This document shows, piece after piece, positions 1 to 7,297 of a DNA stretch of 16,874 nt. The DNA comes from CG10-46-32 sp964606465 (lineage in GTDB: Bacteria; Patescibacteriota; Patescibacteriia; UBA2169), in contig CAZSGI010000013.1 in the NCBI GenBank assembly GCA_964606465.1, forward strand, positions 1 through 16,874, written 5' to 3'. The translations under genes and the position numbers were made by a program. The first letter of the stretch is position 1. Each line of letters begins with the position of its first letter. The notes below the pieces were generated by a model that made no database searches, had not been told where the DNA came from, and saw nothing but the letters and a program-made list of their open reading frames with translations.

Positions 1-41
1 ATCGGAGAGCATGTGTATTTTGGTTTTCAAGGGCTGTGTGT

Positions 42-50
42 ATTATACCA
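42..50 (-). promoter_or_regulatory. Extended -10 promoter element, divergent
   Basis: Read on the minus strand, these bases give TGGTATAAT, a perfect extended -10 element (TG, one base, TATAAT). No good -35 hexamer lies about 17 bases upstream; the nearest, TTGCGT with 18-base spacing, is poor. Transcription would start near position 35 and run off the left edge. A minus-strand ATG at 12-10 begins a reading frame of which only four codons (MLSD) are visible. This suggests a gene divergent from the cell-wall operon, but too little of it is present to call a CDS. Confidence 0.45.
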
Positions 51-83
51 GAAACTATTCTTTTGACGCAACTGTTTTTACCG

Positions 84-112
84 TGGACTAATTATCAAAA
101 ATGTTGTATGAT
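84..112 (+). promoter_or_regulatory. Promoter of the cell-wall/division operon
   Basis: TGGACT (84-89, 4 of 6 to TTGACA) and TATGAT (107-112, 5 of 6 to TATAAT) are separated by 17 bases. Six bases lie between the -10 and the ATG at 119, so the predicted transcription start falls on or next to the A of that ATG. The mRNA would have essentially no leader, which fits the absence of a Shine-Dalgarno sequence. A TTGACG at 63-68 is too far upstream to pair with this -10. Confidence 0.55.
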
Positions 113-118
113 AGACGC

Positions 119-469
119 ATGGATTTGTCGCGCCTGAAAGCCGATGTTGTGTGGTACGCCGGGGTTGGAGCGAGCGCGTTCGCGCTCGCCGCGATTTGGT
201 TCGTTGCGGTGTGGCGGTTTGGGGTTTCCGAGGATTTTATCCCCCTGCACTACACCGTCTACTTCGGCCTGGACCGGTTCGGGCCCAAGTACGACCTGTT
301 TCTGTTCCCCAGCTTGGGCAGCGTGATACTCGCGGTGAACGCGCTCCTCGCGCGGACCGTGTTTGCGGAAAACCGGTTGTGGCAGGGCGTCTTTCTGGGG
401 CTTACGTTCATGATGGAGCTTACGCTCTTGGTTTCGCTGGTGCTTGCGGTGTTGAAAGGACTTTCGTAA
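119..469 (+). CDS. Small three-helix membrane protein, unknown function
   Basis: The product is 116 aa with three hydrophobic segments (about residues 13-34, 60-82 and 88-112). It has no signal peptidase site and no enzymatic motif I recognise. The segment IPLHYTVYFGLDRFG (residues 41-55) between helices 1 and 2 looks like a conserved motif; similar PLHY-YFG loops occur, as I recall, in uncharacterised membrane proteins of candidate phyla. I chose the ATG at 119 rather than the in-frame ATG at 101, because 101 lies inside the promoter and 119 matches the predicted transcription start. The gene is first in the operon, one base before mraY, so a role linked to lipid II synthesis or division is plausible but inferred only from position. 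Confidence 0.75.
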   Translation: MDLSRLKADVVWYAGVGASAFALAAIWFVAVWRFGVSEDFIPLHYTVYFGLDRFGPKYDLFLFPSLGSVILAVNALLARTVFAENRLWQGVFLGLTFMMELTLLVSLVLAVLKGLS

Positions 470-470
470 C

Positions 471-1529
471 ATGGATGTTCCAACCCTGTTTCCCGTCATC
501 AAAATTTTCATCCTCACCACGCTCGCGTTCGTGATCGCGTTCGGCATGACGCCGATACTCGCGCACTTTCTGTACAAGTACAAGCTGGGCAAGGCCATCC
601 GCGCGAGCTCCCAGGCGCCGGTGTTCGCGAAGCTCCACCAGAAAAAGGCGGGCACCCCGACCATGGGCGGGGTGCTGGTGTGGGTCACGGTGCTCCTCTT
701 GGCGCTGGTATTTTTTTACGTTGAAAAATTTTTTCCGGAATCAAGCCTCGCCTCCTTCAGCTTCCTCGATCGCGGGCAGACGCTCCTGCCTCTGGGCGCG
801 CTGGTCGCTTCCTCGCTCGTTGGGTTGGCCGACGACTGGTTCAACATTCGCGCGGACGGCGGCGTCTTCAACGGGGGCCTCAACGTGTGGCACCGCTTGG
901 TTCTCTACACCCTGATCGCCGCGGTCGGCTCGTGGTGGTTCTTCTACAAGCTCGCGTGGGACGTGCTGTACGTGCCGTTCGTGGGGAGCTTCGAAATCGG
1001 GTGGTGGTACGTGCCGATTTTCATCTTCATCATCGTGGCAACCGCGTTCTCCGTAAACGAAGCTGACGGTTTGGACGGCCTCGCCGGGGGCTTGCTGCTC
1101 GCGGCGTTCGGCGCGTTCGGGGCCATGGCGTTCGTCTCGGGCCGGTTCGAGCTCGCCGCGTTCTGCGGGGCGATCGTCGGCAGTCTGCTCGCGTTCTTGT
1201 GGTTCAACATCAACCCGGCGCGGTTCTTCATGGGAGACACGGGAGCCATGGGCTTGGGCGTCACGCTCGGCATCGTCGCCATGCTCACGAACACGGCGCT
1301 GTTCCTGCCGGTGGTGGGGTTGCTCTTCGTGGTTGAGTCCGGGTCAGTCATCATCCAGACGGTTTCCAAAAGGCTGTTCGGAAAAAAGGTGTTCATCTCA
1401 ACCCCCATCCACCACCACTTTGAGGCAATCGGCTGGAGCGAGCCCAAAATCGTGATGCGGTTCTGGGTGATTTCCGGAGTCTCGGCAGTCGTGGGGGTAA
1501 TCGTGTTCCTCGTTGACCGCTCGCTATGA
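471..1529 (+). CDS. mraY: Phospho-N-acetylmuramoyl-pentapeptide transferase MraY
   Basis: MraY transfers phospho-MurNAc-pentapeptide from UDP to undecaprenyl phosphate, giving lipid I at the inner face of the cytoplasmic membrane. The 352-aa product is a polytopic membrane protein of the usual family length. Visible family signatures are HQKKAGTPTMGG near residues 56-67, the aspartate pair D121-D122 in LADDWFN, NEADGLDGLAGG from N196, FMGDTGAMGLG, and the triple histidine H314-H316 in STPIHHHFEAIGWSEPK. The Mg2+-binding aspartates and the HHH loop are therefore present. The lysine usual just after the DD pair is replaced (DDWFNIR). The gene starts one base after the upstream stop and its TGA overlaps the murD ATG (ATGA), implying translational coupling. 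Confidence 0.96.
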   Translation: MDVPTLFPVIKIFILTTLAFVIAFGMTPILAHFLYKYKLGKAIRASSQAPVFAKLHQKKAGTPTMGGVLVWVTVLLLALVFFYVEKFFPESSLASFSFLDRGQTLLPLGALVASSLVGLADDWFNIRADGGVFNGGLNVWHRLVLYTLIAAVGSWWFFYKLAWDVLYVPFVGSFEIGWWYVPIFIFIIVATAFSVNEADGLDGLAGGLLLAAFGAFGAMAFVSGRFELAAFCGAIVGSLLAFLWFNINPARFFMGDTGAMGLGVTLGIVAMLTNTALFLPVVGLLFVVESGSVIIQTVSKRLFGKKVFISTPIHHHFEAIGWSEPKIVMRFWVISGVSAVVGVIVFLVDRSL

Positions 1530-2869
1530 TCGCGATTTCAGGGAAAAAGATTCTGCTCCTCGGTTTGGGTTTGCACGGCGGGGGAGCGGCCACGGCGCGG
1601 TGGCTCTTGCGTCACGGCGCCAAGCTCGTTGTTTCAGACCTCCGCCCCAGGGAGCTCCTGGAGCCTTCAATCAAAACGCTCGCCGCGCACCGCGGCGTTA
1701 CGTACGTCTTCGGCAGGCACCGCGAGCAAGACGTTCGGTGGGCTGATTACGTGGTGTACAACCCCGGGGTGCCCAGAGAGTCAACGTATTTGCGGCTCGC
1801 TCGCCGTCTCAACAAACCGGTGTACAACGAAGCGAGCCTGTTTTTTGACCGGTGCCGCGGGGCGGTGATTGCGGTCACCGGGACGCGCGGAAAATCAACC
1901 GTTGCCAGTTTGATTGCCGCAATGTGCAAGAAAAAGAATCCGCGAACCGTTCTTGCGGGCAACATCAAAACCGCCCCCCAATCGTGGTTGCGGGCAAACT
2001 CCATGCTTTCCGTGCTGGACCGTGTGACGCGCAACCATTTGGTCGTTCTGGAGCTCTCCAGCTGGCAGCTCGAAGGGTTGCATGCGGTGCGGAAAGCGCC
2101 CGAGATTGCGGTGGTGGTGAACGTATACCCTGACCATCTGAATCGGTACCGGAGCCTCTCGCACTACTACTCGTCAAAGAAAGAAATTTTCAGGCACCAG
2201 ACGCCCGAGCATTTTTTGGTGCTCAACAAGAATGACCGCGTGGTGCGGCAGTGGCAGAAAGAAGCCCGCTCGCGGGTTGTGTTTTTTTCCAGAGGTGAGC
2301 ACAACGCATTGATGAAAGGCATGAAACTGGAAGGCGAGCATAACGCGGAGAACGCGCGAGCCGCGATTACCGCGGCAAAACAATACGGCGTGTCCAGCCG
2401 GGACATCAGGAGCGTTTTGAGAAATCCCCCCGTGCTTTCGGGCAGGCAGGAGGTCATCGCCCTAAAAGAGGGGGTCGCCTACGTCAACGACACCACGTCC
2501 ACCACGCCCGAAGCCGGCATTGCGGCTTTGAAACGCTTCGGCGCCACGCGCAAGAAAAACATCATCCTCATCGCTGGCGGGGCCGATAAAAAGCTTGCGT
2601 TCGGCGCGTGGGCGCGCGCCGTCCGAGAGCGCTGCAAGCGGGTGTACCTGCTCGTCGGCGACGCGAGCGGGAAGCAAAGGAGGGCGTTGCGGGGATGCAA
2701 GAACGTTGCTGCCGGGCACGACGATTTGGGTGCCTTGGTGCGGCGGGTCGCATCCCTCGCGCGCCCGGGCGACGTGGTGCTGTTCTCCCCGTCCGCGGCG
2801 AGCTTTAACCTGTGGTCGCACGAGTTTGCCCGCGGGGATGCGTTCAACAAAGCAGTTCGGAGCCTATGA
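1526..2869 (+). CDS. murD: UDP-MurNAc-L-alanine:D-glutamate ligase MurD
   Basis: MurD adds D-glutamate to UDP-MurNAc-L-Ala in the cytoplasm using ATP. The 447-aa protein shows a Rossmann-like start (KILLLGLGLHGGGAATARWL), a P-loop VTGTRGKST with lysine K123, ELSSWQLEG, VNVYPDHLNRY, the middle-domain EGEHNAENARAA, and the C-terminal NDTTSTTPEA, IAGGADK and LFSPSAASF. The overall order and the SSWQLE and SPSAASF blocks are typical of MurD rather than MurC, E or F. The P-loop has Arg (R121) where most MurD proteins have Asn (GTNGKST), and NDTTSTTPEA replaces the usual NDSKATN; both are variants rather than losses. It starts inside the mraY stop (ATGA), and its TGA overlaps the ftsW ATG. Confidence 0.93.
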   Translation: MIAISGKKILLLGLGLHGGGAATARWLLRHGAKLVVSDLRPRELLEPSIKTLAAHRGVTYVFGRHREQDVRWADYVVYNPGVPRESTYLRLARRLNKPVYNEASLFFDRCRGAVIAVTGTRGKSTVASLIAAMCKKKNPRTVLAGNIKTAPQSWLRANSMLSVLDRVTRNHLVVLELSSWQLEGLHAVRKAPEIAVVVNVYPDHLNRYRSLSHYYSSKKEIFRHQTPEHFLVLNKNDRVVRQWQKEARSRVVFFSRGEHNALMKGMKLEGEHNAENARAAITAAKQYGVSSRDIRSVLRNPPVLSGRQEVIALKEGVAYVNDTTSTTPEAGIAALKRFGATRKKNIILIAGGADKKLAFGAWARAVRERCKRVYLLVGDASGKQRRALRGCKNVAAGHDDLGALVRRVASLARPGDVVLFSPSAASFNLWSHEFARGDAFNKAVRSL

Positions 2870-3993
2870 CCGTTTTGAAGCCTCGCAAAGTAGCGGTGAA
2901 GAGCCGGCTGGACAAAACCCTGCTCGCGACAAGCGCGCTCATCGTGGCGTTCGGGTTGGTGATGCTGTTTTCCGCCTCCGTTGCCGTGGGAATCGAGCGG
3001 TTCTCTGACCCGAACTTTTTCATCAAGCGCCAGCTCGTCTCCCTCGCGGTCGGGCTCCTCGGCGCGGCGGTTGCGTACCGGATCGATTACCACTTCTGGC
3101 AGCGCTGGTCGCTCCTCGCACTCGCCTTCTCCATCGCGCTCTTGGTGGCGGTGCTCCTCCCGGACATCGGCATTTCCGGCCAGGGTGCCAAGCGGTGGCT
3201 CGACCTCGGCGTGGCCGGGTTCCAGCCGAGCGAGCTCGTCAAGCTGACCTTGGTTACCTACCTTGCGGCGTTCCTCGCGGAGCGCGGAGGGCGCGCGGTG
3301 CGGGATTTTAAAACCGGGCTCATTCCGCTCGTTACGGTGCTCGGGGTCATCGCGTTCCTCATCCTCAAGCAGCCGGATTTGGGCACGCTCATCATCATCT
3401 GCGCGATTGCGCTTAGCATGTACTTTGCAGGCGGCGCGAAGATGCGCCACTTCATCGGGCTCATCGGCGCCGGCGCGGTGGCGCTCGGGGCCGCAATCGC
3501 CCTGGCGCCGTACCGGCTCGCGCGGTTTGCCGCTTTTCTGAACCCCGAAGCAGACCCGCAGGGCGCGGGGTACCACATCACCCAGTCCCTGATTGCGGTC
3601 GGGTCCGGCGGGCTCTTCGGGTTGGGGTTGGGCCACTCGCGCCAGAAGTTCCTGTACCTCCCGGAGGTTACGGGCGATTCCATATTCGCGGTGATTGCCG
3701 AAGAGCTCGGGTTCGTGGGGAGCGCGTTCGTGATCGCCCTGTTCCTGGTGTTTTTCTGGCGCAGCGTCCGGATCGCACGCCTCGCTCCGGACGCGTTCGG
3801 CAAGCTCGCCTCCATCGGCATCGGCTGCTGGATTGTGCTGCAGGCGTTCATCAATATAGGCGCCATGCTCGGCGTGCTGCCCCTCACCGGGCTCCCGCTG
3901 CCCATGATCTCGTATGGCGGCAGCTCCCTGATCGTGACGCTCGCGGCGGTCGGGATACTCTTGAACATTTCGAAACAGAGCAGCAGGGTGTGA
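2866..3993 (+). CDS. ftsW: SEDS-family septal peptidoglycan polymerase FtsW
   Basis: FtsW polymerises lipid II glycan strands at the division septum with a partner class B PBP, which is not in this window. The 375-aa product begins with a short basic cytoplasmic tail (KPRKVAVKSRLDK) followed by about ten hydrophobic segments. SEDS signatures are FQPSELVKL, GSGGLFGLGLGHSRQKFLYLPE, the acidic TGDSIFAVIAEELG block that holds the putative catalytic Asp, and GLPLPMISYGGSS. I chose the ATG at 2866, which overlaps the murD stop as ATGA, over an upstream in-frame GTG inside murD. RodA is the alternative by sequence, but the position between murD and murG favours FtsW. One base separates its stop from murG. 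Confidence 0.92.
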   Translation: MTVLKPRKVAVKSRLDKTLLATSALIVAFGLVMLFSASVAVGIERFSDPNFFIKRQLVSLAVGLLGAAVAYRIDYHFWQRWSLLALAFSIALLVAVLLPDIGISGQGAKRWLDLGVAGFQPSELVKLTLVTYLAAFLAERGGRAVRDFKTGLIPLVTVLGVIAFLILKQPDLGTLIIICAIALSMYFAGGAKMRHFIGLIGAGAVALGAAIALAPYRLARFAAFLNPEADPQGAGYHITQSLIAVGSGGLFGLGLGHSRQKFLYLPEVTGDSIFAVIAEELGFVGSAFVIALFLVFFWRSVRIARLAPDAFGKLASIGIGCWIVLQAFINIGAMLGVLPLTGLPLPMISYGGSSLIVTLAAVGILLNISKQSSRV

Positions 3994-3994
3994 T

Positions 3995-5053
3995 ATGAAG
4001 ATTCTCTTAACCGGCGGGGGAACCCTGGGTTCCGTCAACCCGCTCATCGCAATCTACGAGGAGGCCGTCCGGCAGGGGAAACGCTGGGAGTGGTTCTGGG
4101 TCGGCACCAGAGACGGCGTGGAGAAGCCGTTCGTAGAATCGCTCGGCATTTCCTACGAGTGGGTGCCGGGCGCAAAGCTGCGGCGGTACGTTTCGCCGTA
4201 CCTCGCGGTTGACCCGCTCGCTTTCATGGCTGCGTTTTTGCGGAGCATCCTGATCATCATCACCGTCAAGCCGGACGTGGTCGTAAGCGCGGGGTCGTTC
4301 GTTTCCGTACCCGTGGGGTGGGCCGCAAAGCTTTTCGGGAAAAAGATCGTCATCCACCAGCAGGACATCCGCCCCACGCTCTCCAACCGGCTCGTCTCGC
4401 CGGTTGCGGATCGGATTACGGTCAGCTTTCAGAAATCGTTGCAAGACTTTCCGCGCCAAAAGACGGAGTGGATCGGCAACCCGGCGCGCGAGGAGGTTTC
4501 GCTCGCTCGCCCGGCGCGCGCGCGGGAGAAGTTCAAGTTACAGGCGGAGTTTCCGACCCTGCTCGTTACCGGCGGGTCGAGCGGGGCCGAGGCGCTCAAC
4601 CAATGGGTGTGGACTCACCTCGCGAAGCTCACCGAGCGCACCAACGTGGTCCACCTCACCGGCCGCGGCAAGTCCGACGCTTCAAAGACGCACGCGAACT
4701 ATTGCCAGCTCGAGCTCTTGGAGGAGGACTTCTACCACGCCCTCGCCGCCTCGGACCTCGTCGTCAGCCGGGCCGGCATCTCTACGATTACCGAGCTCGG
4801 GTACCTCGGCAAAGCCGCCATCTTTATTCCCATGCCGAACACGCACCAGGAGGACAACGCATGCTACTGCGCGCGCGAGCACGCGGCGCTCGCGTACCGC
4901 CAGGACGAGCTGGACGGACGCGTGGTGCGCCGCGTGCGCGAGCTTTTGGCCTCGAGCAGAGAGCGCCGCGTGCTCGGAGACGGTCTGCGGAAGCTCGCCA
5001 AGCGCGGCGCGGCCGGGCGCATGGTTTCCATCATCAGCGAGCTATGCAGTTGA
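3995..5053 (+). CDS. murG: MurG-type N-acetylglucosaminyltransferase
   Basis: MurG adds GlcNAc from UDP-GlcNAc to lipid I to make lipid II on the cytoplasmic membrane face. The 352-aa length and GT-B two-domain layout fit. The N-domain has GGGTLGSVNPLIA (residues 7-19), PDVVVSAGSFVSVPVGWAAKLFGK and HQQDIRPTLSNR. The C-domain has VTGGSSGAEALNQ, VVSRAGISTITELGYLGK and FIPMPNTHQEDNA, the UDP-GlcNAc-binding region. The glycine-rich N-terminal loop differs from the textbook GGTGGH: Leu replaces a Gly and Ser13 sits where the conserved His is expected. The order murD-ftsW-murG-murC is the classic cluster order and supports the assignment. The end overlaps murC by 10 bases. Confidence 0.9.
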   Translation: MKILLTGGGTLGSVNPLIAIYEEAVRQGKRWEWFWVGTRDGVEKPFVESLGISYEWVPGAKLRRYVSPYLAVDPLAFMAAFLRSILIIITVKPDVVVSAGSFVSVPVGWAAKLFGKKIVIHQQDIRPTLSNRLVSPVADRITVSFQKSLQDFPRQKTEWIGNPAREEVSLARPARAREKFKLQAEFPTLLVTGGSSGAEALNQWVWTHLAKLTERTNVVHLTGRGKSDASKTHANYCQLELLEEDFYHALAASDLVVSRAGISTITELGYLGKAAIFIPMPNTHQEDNACYCAREHAALAYRQDELDGRVVRRVRELLASSRERRVLGDGLRKLAKRGAAGRMVSIISELCS

Positions 5054-6456
5054 AACGCTACCGGCACGTTTACCTCATCGGCGCGGGCGGCATCAGCGTG
5101 TCCGCCATCGCCAAGCTGTTCCTCGCGCGCGGCGTGCGCGTATCCGGGTTTGATTTGGCGGAAAGCGTTATCACGGATGAGCTCCTCCGCATGGGCGCCC
5201 GCGTGGTCATCAAGGATGAGCGCGCGGGCCTCCCGGAGGGCATTGACCTCGTGGTGTACTCCGAGGCGGTTCCGAACGATGATCCGCGCCGGGTACGCGC
5301 CCGCCTTGCAGGCATTCCGGAGATGGCTGCGGCCGCGTTCTGGGGAGAATTCAGTCGCAGTTTAAAGGTCATCGCCGTTTCTGGCACGAACGGAAAGTCC
5401 ACCACCACTGCCATGGTGGGGCTCGCGCTCGAGCGGGCCGGGTTTGACCCCACGGTGGTGGTGGGCGCGCGCGTTCTCGCGTGGGACTCAAATATCCGCA
5501 TCGGGAAGAGCGACTGGCTCGTGATTGAAGCGGATGAGTACGCCGCGAAAATGCTCAACTACGAGCCCCTGGTTGCGGTGGTCACCAACATTTCCCCGGA
5601 CCACCTGGATTACTACCGGGATTTGGACGACATCGTTGCGCACTTCAACCGTTGGCTCTCTTCTCTGCGCGCGCACGGCACCGTTGTCTTGAACCGCGAC
5701 GACCCGGCGAGTGAGCGGCTCGCGGTTTCCGGGCGCTCGGTTCGCTGGTTCGGGGTGGGCGGCTCTGCGGGCGTGCGCGCCGCGGGCGTTACCCAGACGT
5801 CGGGCGCCGATACGTGGGTCGGTAACACAAACTTCAACATCGTGGACAGCCGCTCTGACTGGGGGTACGTAAAGATGTGCGTGCCTGGGCAGCATAACGT
5901 CGCCAACGCCCTCGCCGCCGCGGTTGCGGCGGATTCCGCGGGCGTTCCGCGGAAGGAGATACGCAAGGCGCTCGCGGAATTCAGGGGAACCTGGCGCAGG
6001 TTTGAGATGGTGGGGGAGTACCGCAAGGCGCTCGTCGTTTCAGACTACGCGCACCATCCGGACGGCATCCGGGCAACCATCCGCGCCGCGCGCGCGTGGT
6101 ACCCGTTCCGCCGCATCATCGTCCTGTTCCAGCCGCATCACCGCAACCGAACCAAGAAGCTGTTCGGTGCGTTCACCGGCTCGTTCGACCGCGCCGATGA
6201 GGTCATTATTTCGGAAATCTACGACGTGTCCGGCCGCGAGGCTTCGGGCGACCGGGACGTGTCGTCAAAAGATTTGGTCAAAGCTATTTCGGCGCGTCAT
6301 CCCGAGCGAACCCGCCGAGACCACCCACTCGTCCGCTACGCTCCTGGCTTGAAAGAAGCAGAGAGCATGCTCAAAGGAAAAATAAAACCCGGAGACGTGG
6401 TCATGGTCATGGGGGCAGGGGATGTGGACCGCGTCGCCCGTTCATTAGCCGAATAA
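5044..6456 (+). CDS. murC: UDP-N-acetylmuramate:L-alanine ligase MurC
   Basis: MurC starts the stem peptide by ligating L-alanine to UDP-MurNAc with ATP. The 470-aa protein has the MurC N-terminal fold (HVYLIGAGGISVSAIAKLF, then VSGFDLAES), a P-loop AVSGTNGKSTTTAMVG with K118, IEADEYAAKML, TNISPDHLDYY, CVPGQHNVANALAA, SDYAHHPDGIRATI, LFQPHHRNRTKKLF and the C-terminal MGAGDVDRVARSL. DYAHHP and the FQPHxxxRT block distinguish MurC and Mpl from MurD, E and F. The P-loop reads GTNGKST rather than the GTHGKTT common in MurC. I chose the ATG at 5044, which overlaps the end of murG. The reading frame stays open far upstream through murG, but that part has no family similarity. Confidence 0.92.
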   Translation: MQLKRYRHVYLIGAGGISVSAIAKLFLARGVRVSGFDLAESVITDELLRMGARVVIKDERAGLPEGIDLVVYSEAVPNDDPRRVRARLAGIPEMAAAAFWGEFSRSLKVIAVSGTNGKSTTTAMVGLALERAGFDPTVVVGARVLAWDSNIRIGKSDWLVIEADEYAAKMLNYEPLVAVVTNISPDHLDYYRDLDDIVAHFNRWLSSLRAHGTVVLNRDDPASERLAVSGRSVRWFGVGGSAGVRAAGVTQTSGADTWVGNTNFNIVDSRSDWGYVKMCVPGQHNVANALAAAVAADSAGVPRKEIRKALAEFRGTWRRFEMVGEYRKALVVSDYAHHPDGIRATIRAARAWYPFRRIIVLFQPHHRNRTKKLFGAFTGSFDRADEVIISEIYDVSGREASGDRDVSSKDLVKAISARHPERTRRDHPLVRYAPGLKEAESMLKGKIKPGDVVMVMGAGDVDRVARSLAE

Positions 6457-6490
6457 CATGGAAAATAAACAACTAACATAACAAACGCCT

Positions 6491-7057
6491 ATGCGGATAC
6501 TCTTTTTCAACCGCGCGCTCCGGATCCTGCTCTGGACCAACGCCATGATTCTCCTCGCTGGCGCCATGCTCGGCCCGATCTACGCCCTGTTCGTGGAGAA
6601 AATCGGGGGCGACCTGCTGGACGCGAGCTTTGCCGGCGCCTTGTTCGCGCTCGCCGCGGGGTTCGCCTCGCTCGTCTCCGGGAAGTACGCGGACGCCATA
6701 CGGGAGAACGAGCTCATCATCGCCGCGGGCTATGTGGTGATGAGCATCGGTTTCTTTTCGTACCTGTTTGTGGATTCCGTGGCGCAGCTGTTCCTGGTCC
6801 AGGTCATCATCGGGCTCGGCGGGGCCGTGTACGCGCCCGCATTCGACGCGGTGTACTCCAAGCACTTGGACGGGCGCAGGTCCGGGGCGCAGTGGGGCGC
6901 GTGGGAATCCATGGCCTACTTCACCACCGCTTTCGGCGCGGCTGCGGGCGGCTTGGTGGTAACGCGGTTCGGGTTTGGAGCGATGTTCGTCACCATGGCC
7001 ACGCTCTCGCTCGGGAGCGCGATCTACATCTACTTCCTGCCGCGCAGGGTGCTGTGA
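6491..7057 (+). CDS. Half-length MFS-like membrane protein
   Basis: The 188-aa product has six hydrophobic segments, about half of a normal 12-helix Major Facilitator protein. SGKYADAIRENE after the second helix resembles the loop 2-3 motif A of MFS transporters (GxxxDxxGRR), and the GLGGAVYAPAFDAVYSK region resembles the helix 4-5 part of the N-terminal MFS half. The ORF has a clean start and stop and no obvious decayed second half downstream, so it looks like a genuinely short protein that may dimerise, not a pseudogene. It lies 34 bases after murC in an AT-richer gap without a clear terminator, so it may be cotranscribed with the wall genes. Substrate unknown. Confidence 0.72.
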   Translation: MRILFFNRALRILLWTNAMILLAGAMLGPIYALFVEKIGGDLLDASFAGALFALAAGFASLVSGKYADAIRENELIIAAGYVVMSIGFFSYLFVDSVAQLFLVQVIIGLGGAVYAPAFDAVYSKHLDGRRSGAQWGAWESMAYFTTAFGAAAGGLVVTRFGFGAMFVTMATLSLGSAIYIYFLPRRVL

Positions 7058-7119
7058 GGCGCTTCTCAAGCGGAAGTGGTCACGAGGGTGATGCCGGGAT
7101 GAAAGTATGCTGCGGCACG

Positions 7120-7148
7120 TTGACTCGCCTCCTCTCTAATGGTAGAAT
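7120..7148 (+). promoter_or_regulatory. Promoter upstream of phosphatase-family gene
   Basis: TTGACT (7120-7125, 5 of 6) and TAGAAT (7143-7148, 5 of 6) stand exactly 17 bases apart, which makes this one of the best promoter matches in the window. An ATG follows at 7157, eight bases after the -10, so transcription would start at or within about two bases of that codon. It marks the start of a unit separate from the wall operon. Confidence 0.65.
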
Positions 7149-7156
7149 ATAGCCAT

Positions 7157-7297
7157 ATGGCAAATCATTCCGCACAACGAAAAGATTCCGTGACCGTAGG
7201 GTTGTACTCTGAAGCATTTTTGGGTGATTTGGAAGATGGACTGAAAGAAGTAATGCATGATAACTGTTACGTATTTCGTGCATGGCACGACCATTGA
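7157..7297 (+). CDS. Short ORF overlapping the phosphatase-family gene
   Basis: This 46-codon frame starts at the first ATG after the 7120-7148 promoter, where a leaderless message would begin. It ends with TGA inside the next gene, overlapping it by 41 bases in another frame. The product is soluble and of unknown function; its first residues are MANHSAQRKDSVTVGLYSEA. The downstream ATG at 7257 lies within this ORF, just after a GAAAGAAG stretch, so reading this ORF would bring ribosomes to the phosphatase start. It may be a coupling or leader ORF or a real small protein. It could also be chance, or the true N-terminus if a frameshift exists here. Confidence 0.35.
   Translation: MANHSAQRKDSVTVGLYSEAFLGDLEDGLKEVMHDNCYVFRAWHDH

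Noticed and set aside
63..68. TTGACG as the -35 for the first operon
   Set aside because: It is 38 bases from the TATGAT at 107-112; TGGACT at 84-89 has the correct 17-base spacing.
2479..4047. A 522-codon open frame on the minus strand, with other long minus-strand frames such as 95-688, 3258-3968 and 9352-10503
   Set aside because: They lie opposite murD, ftsW, rpsD, rpoA and other certain genes and have low-complexity, Arg/Pro/Glu-rich translations typical of antisense frames in GC-rich DNA. No family motifs are visible.
4318..5043. In-frame extension of murC upstream through murG
   Set aside because: The translation is Arg/Gly-rich without MurC similarity, and the MurC N-terminal fold begins exactly at the ATG at 5044.
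6458..6481. A seven-codon ORF (MENKQLT) between murC and the half-MFS gene
   Set aside because: Too short to judge, with no Shine-Dalgarno sequence and no promoter; probably chance.
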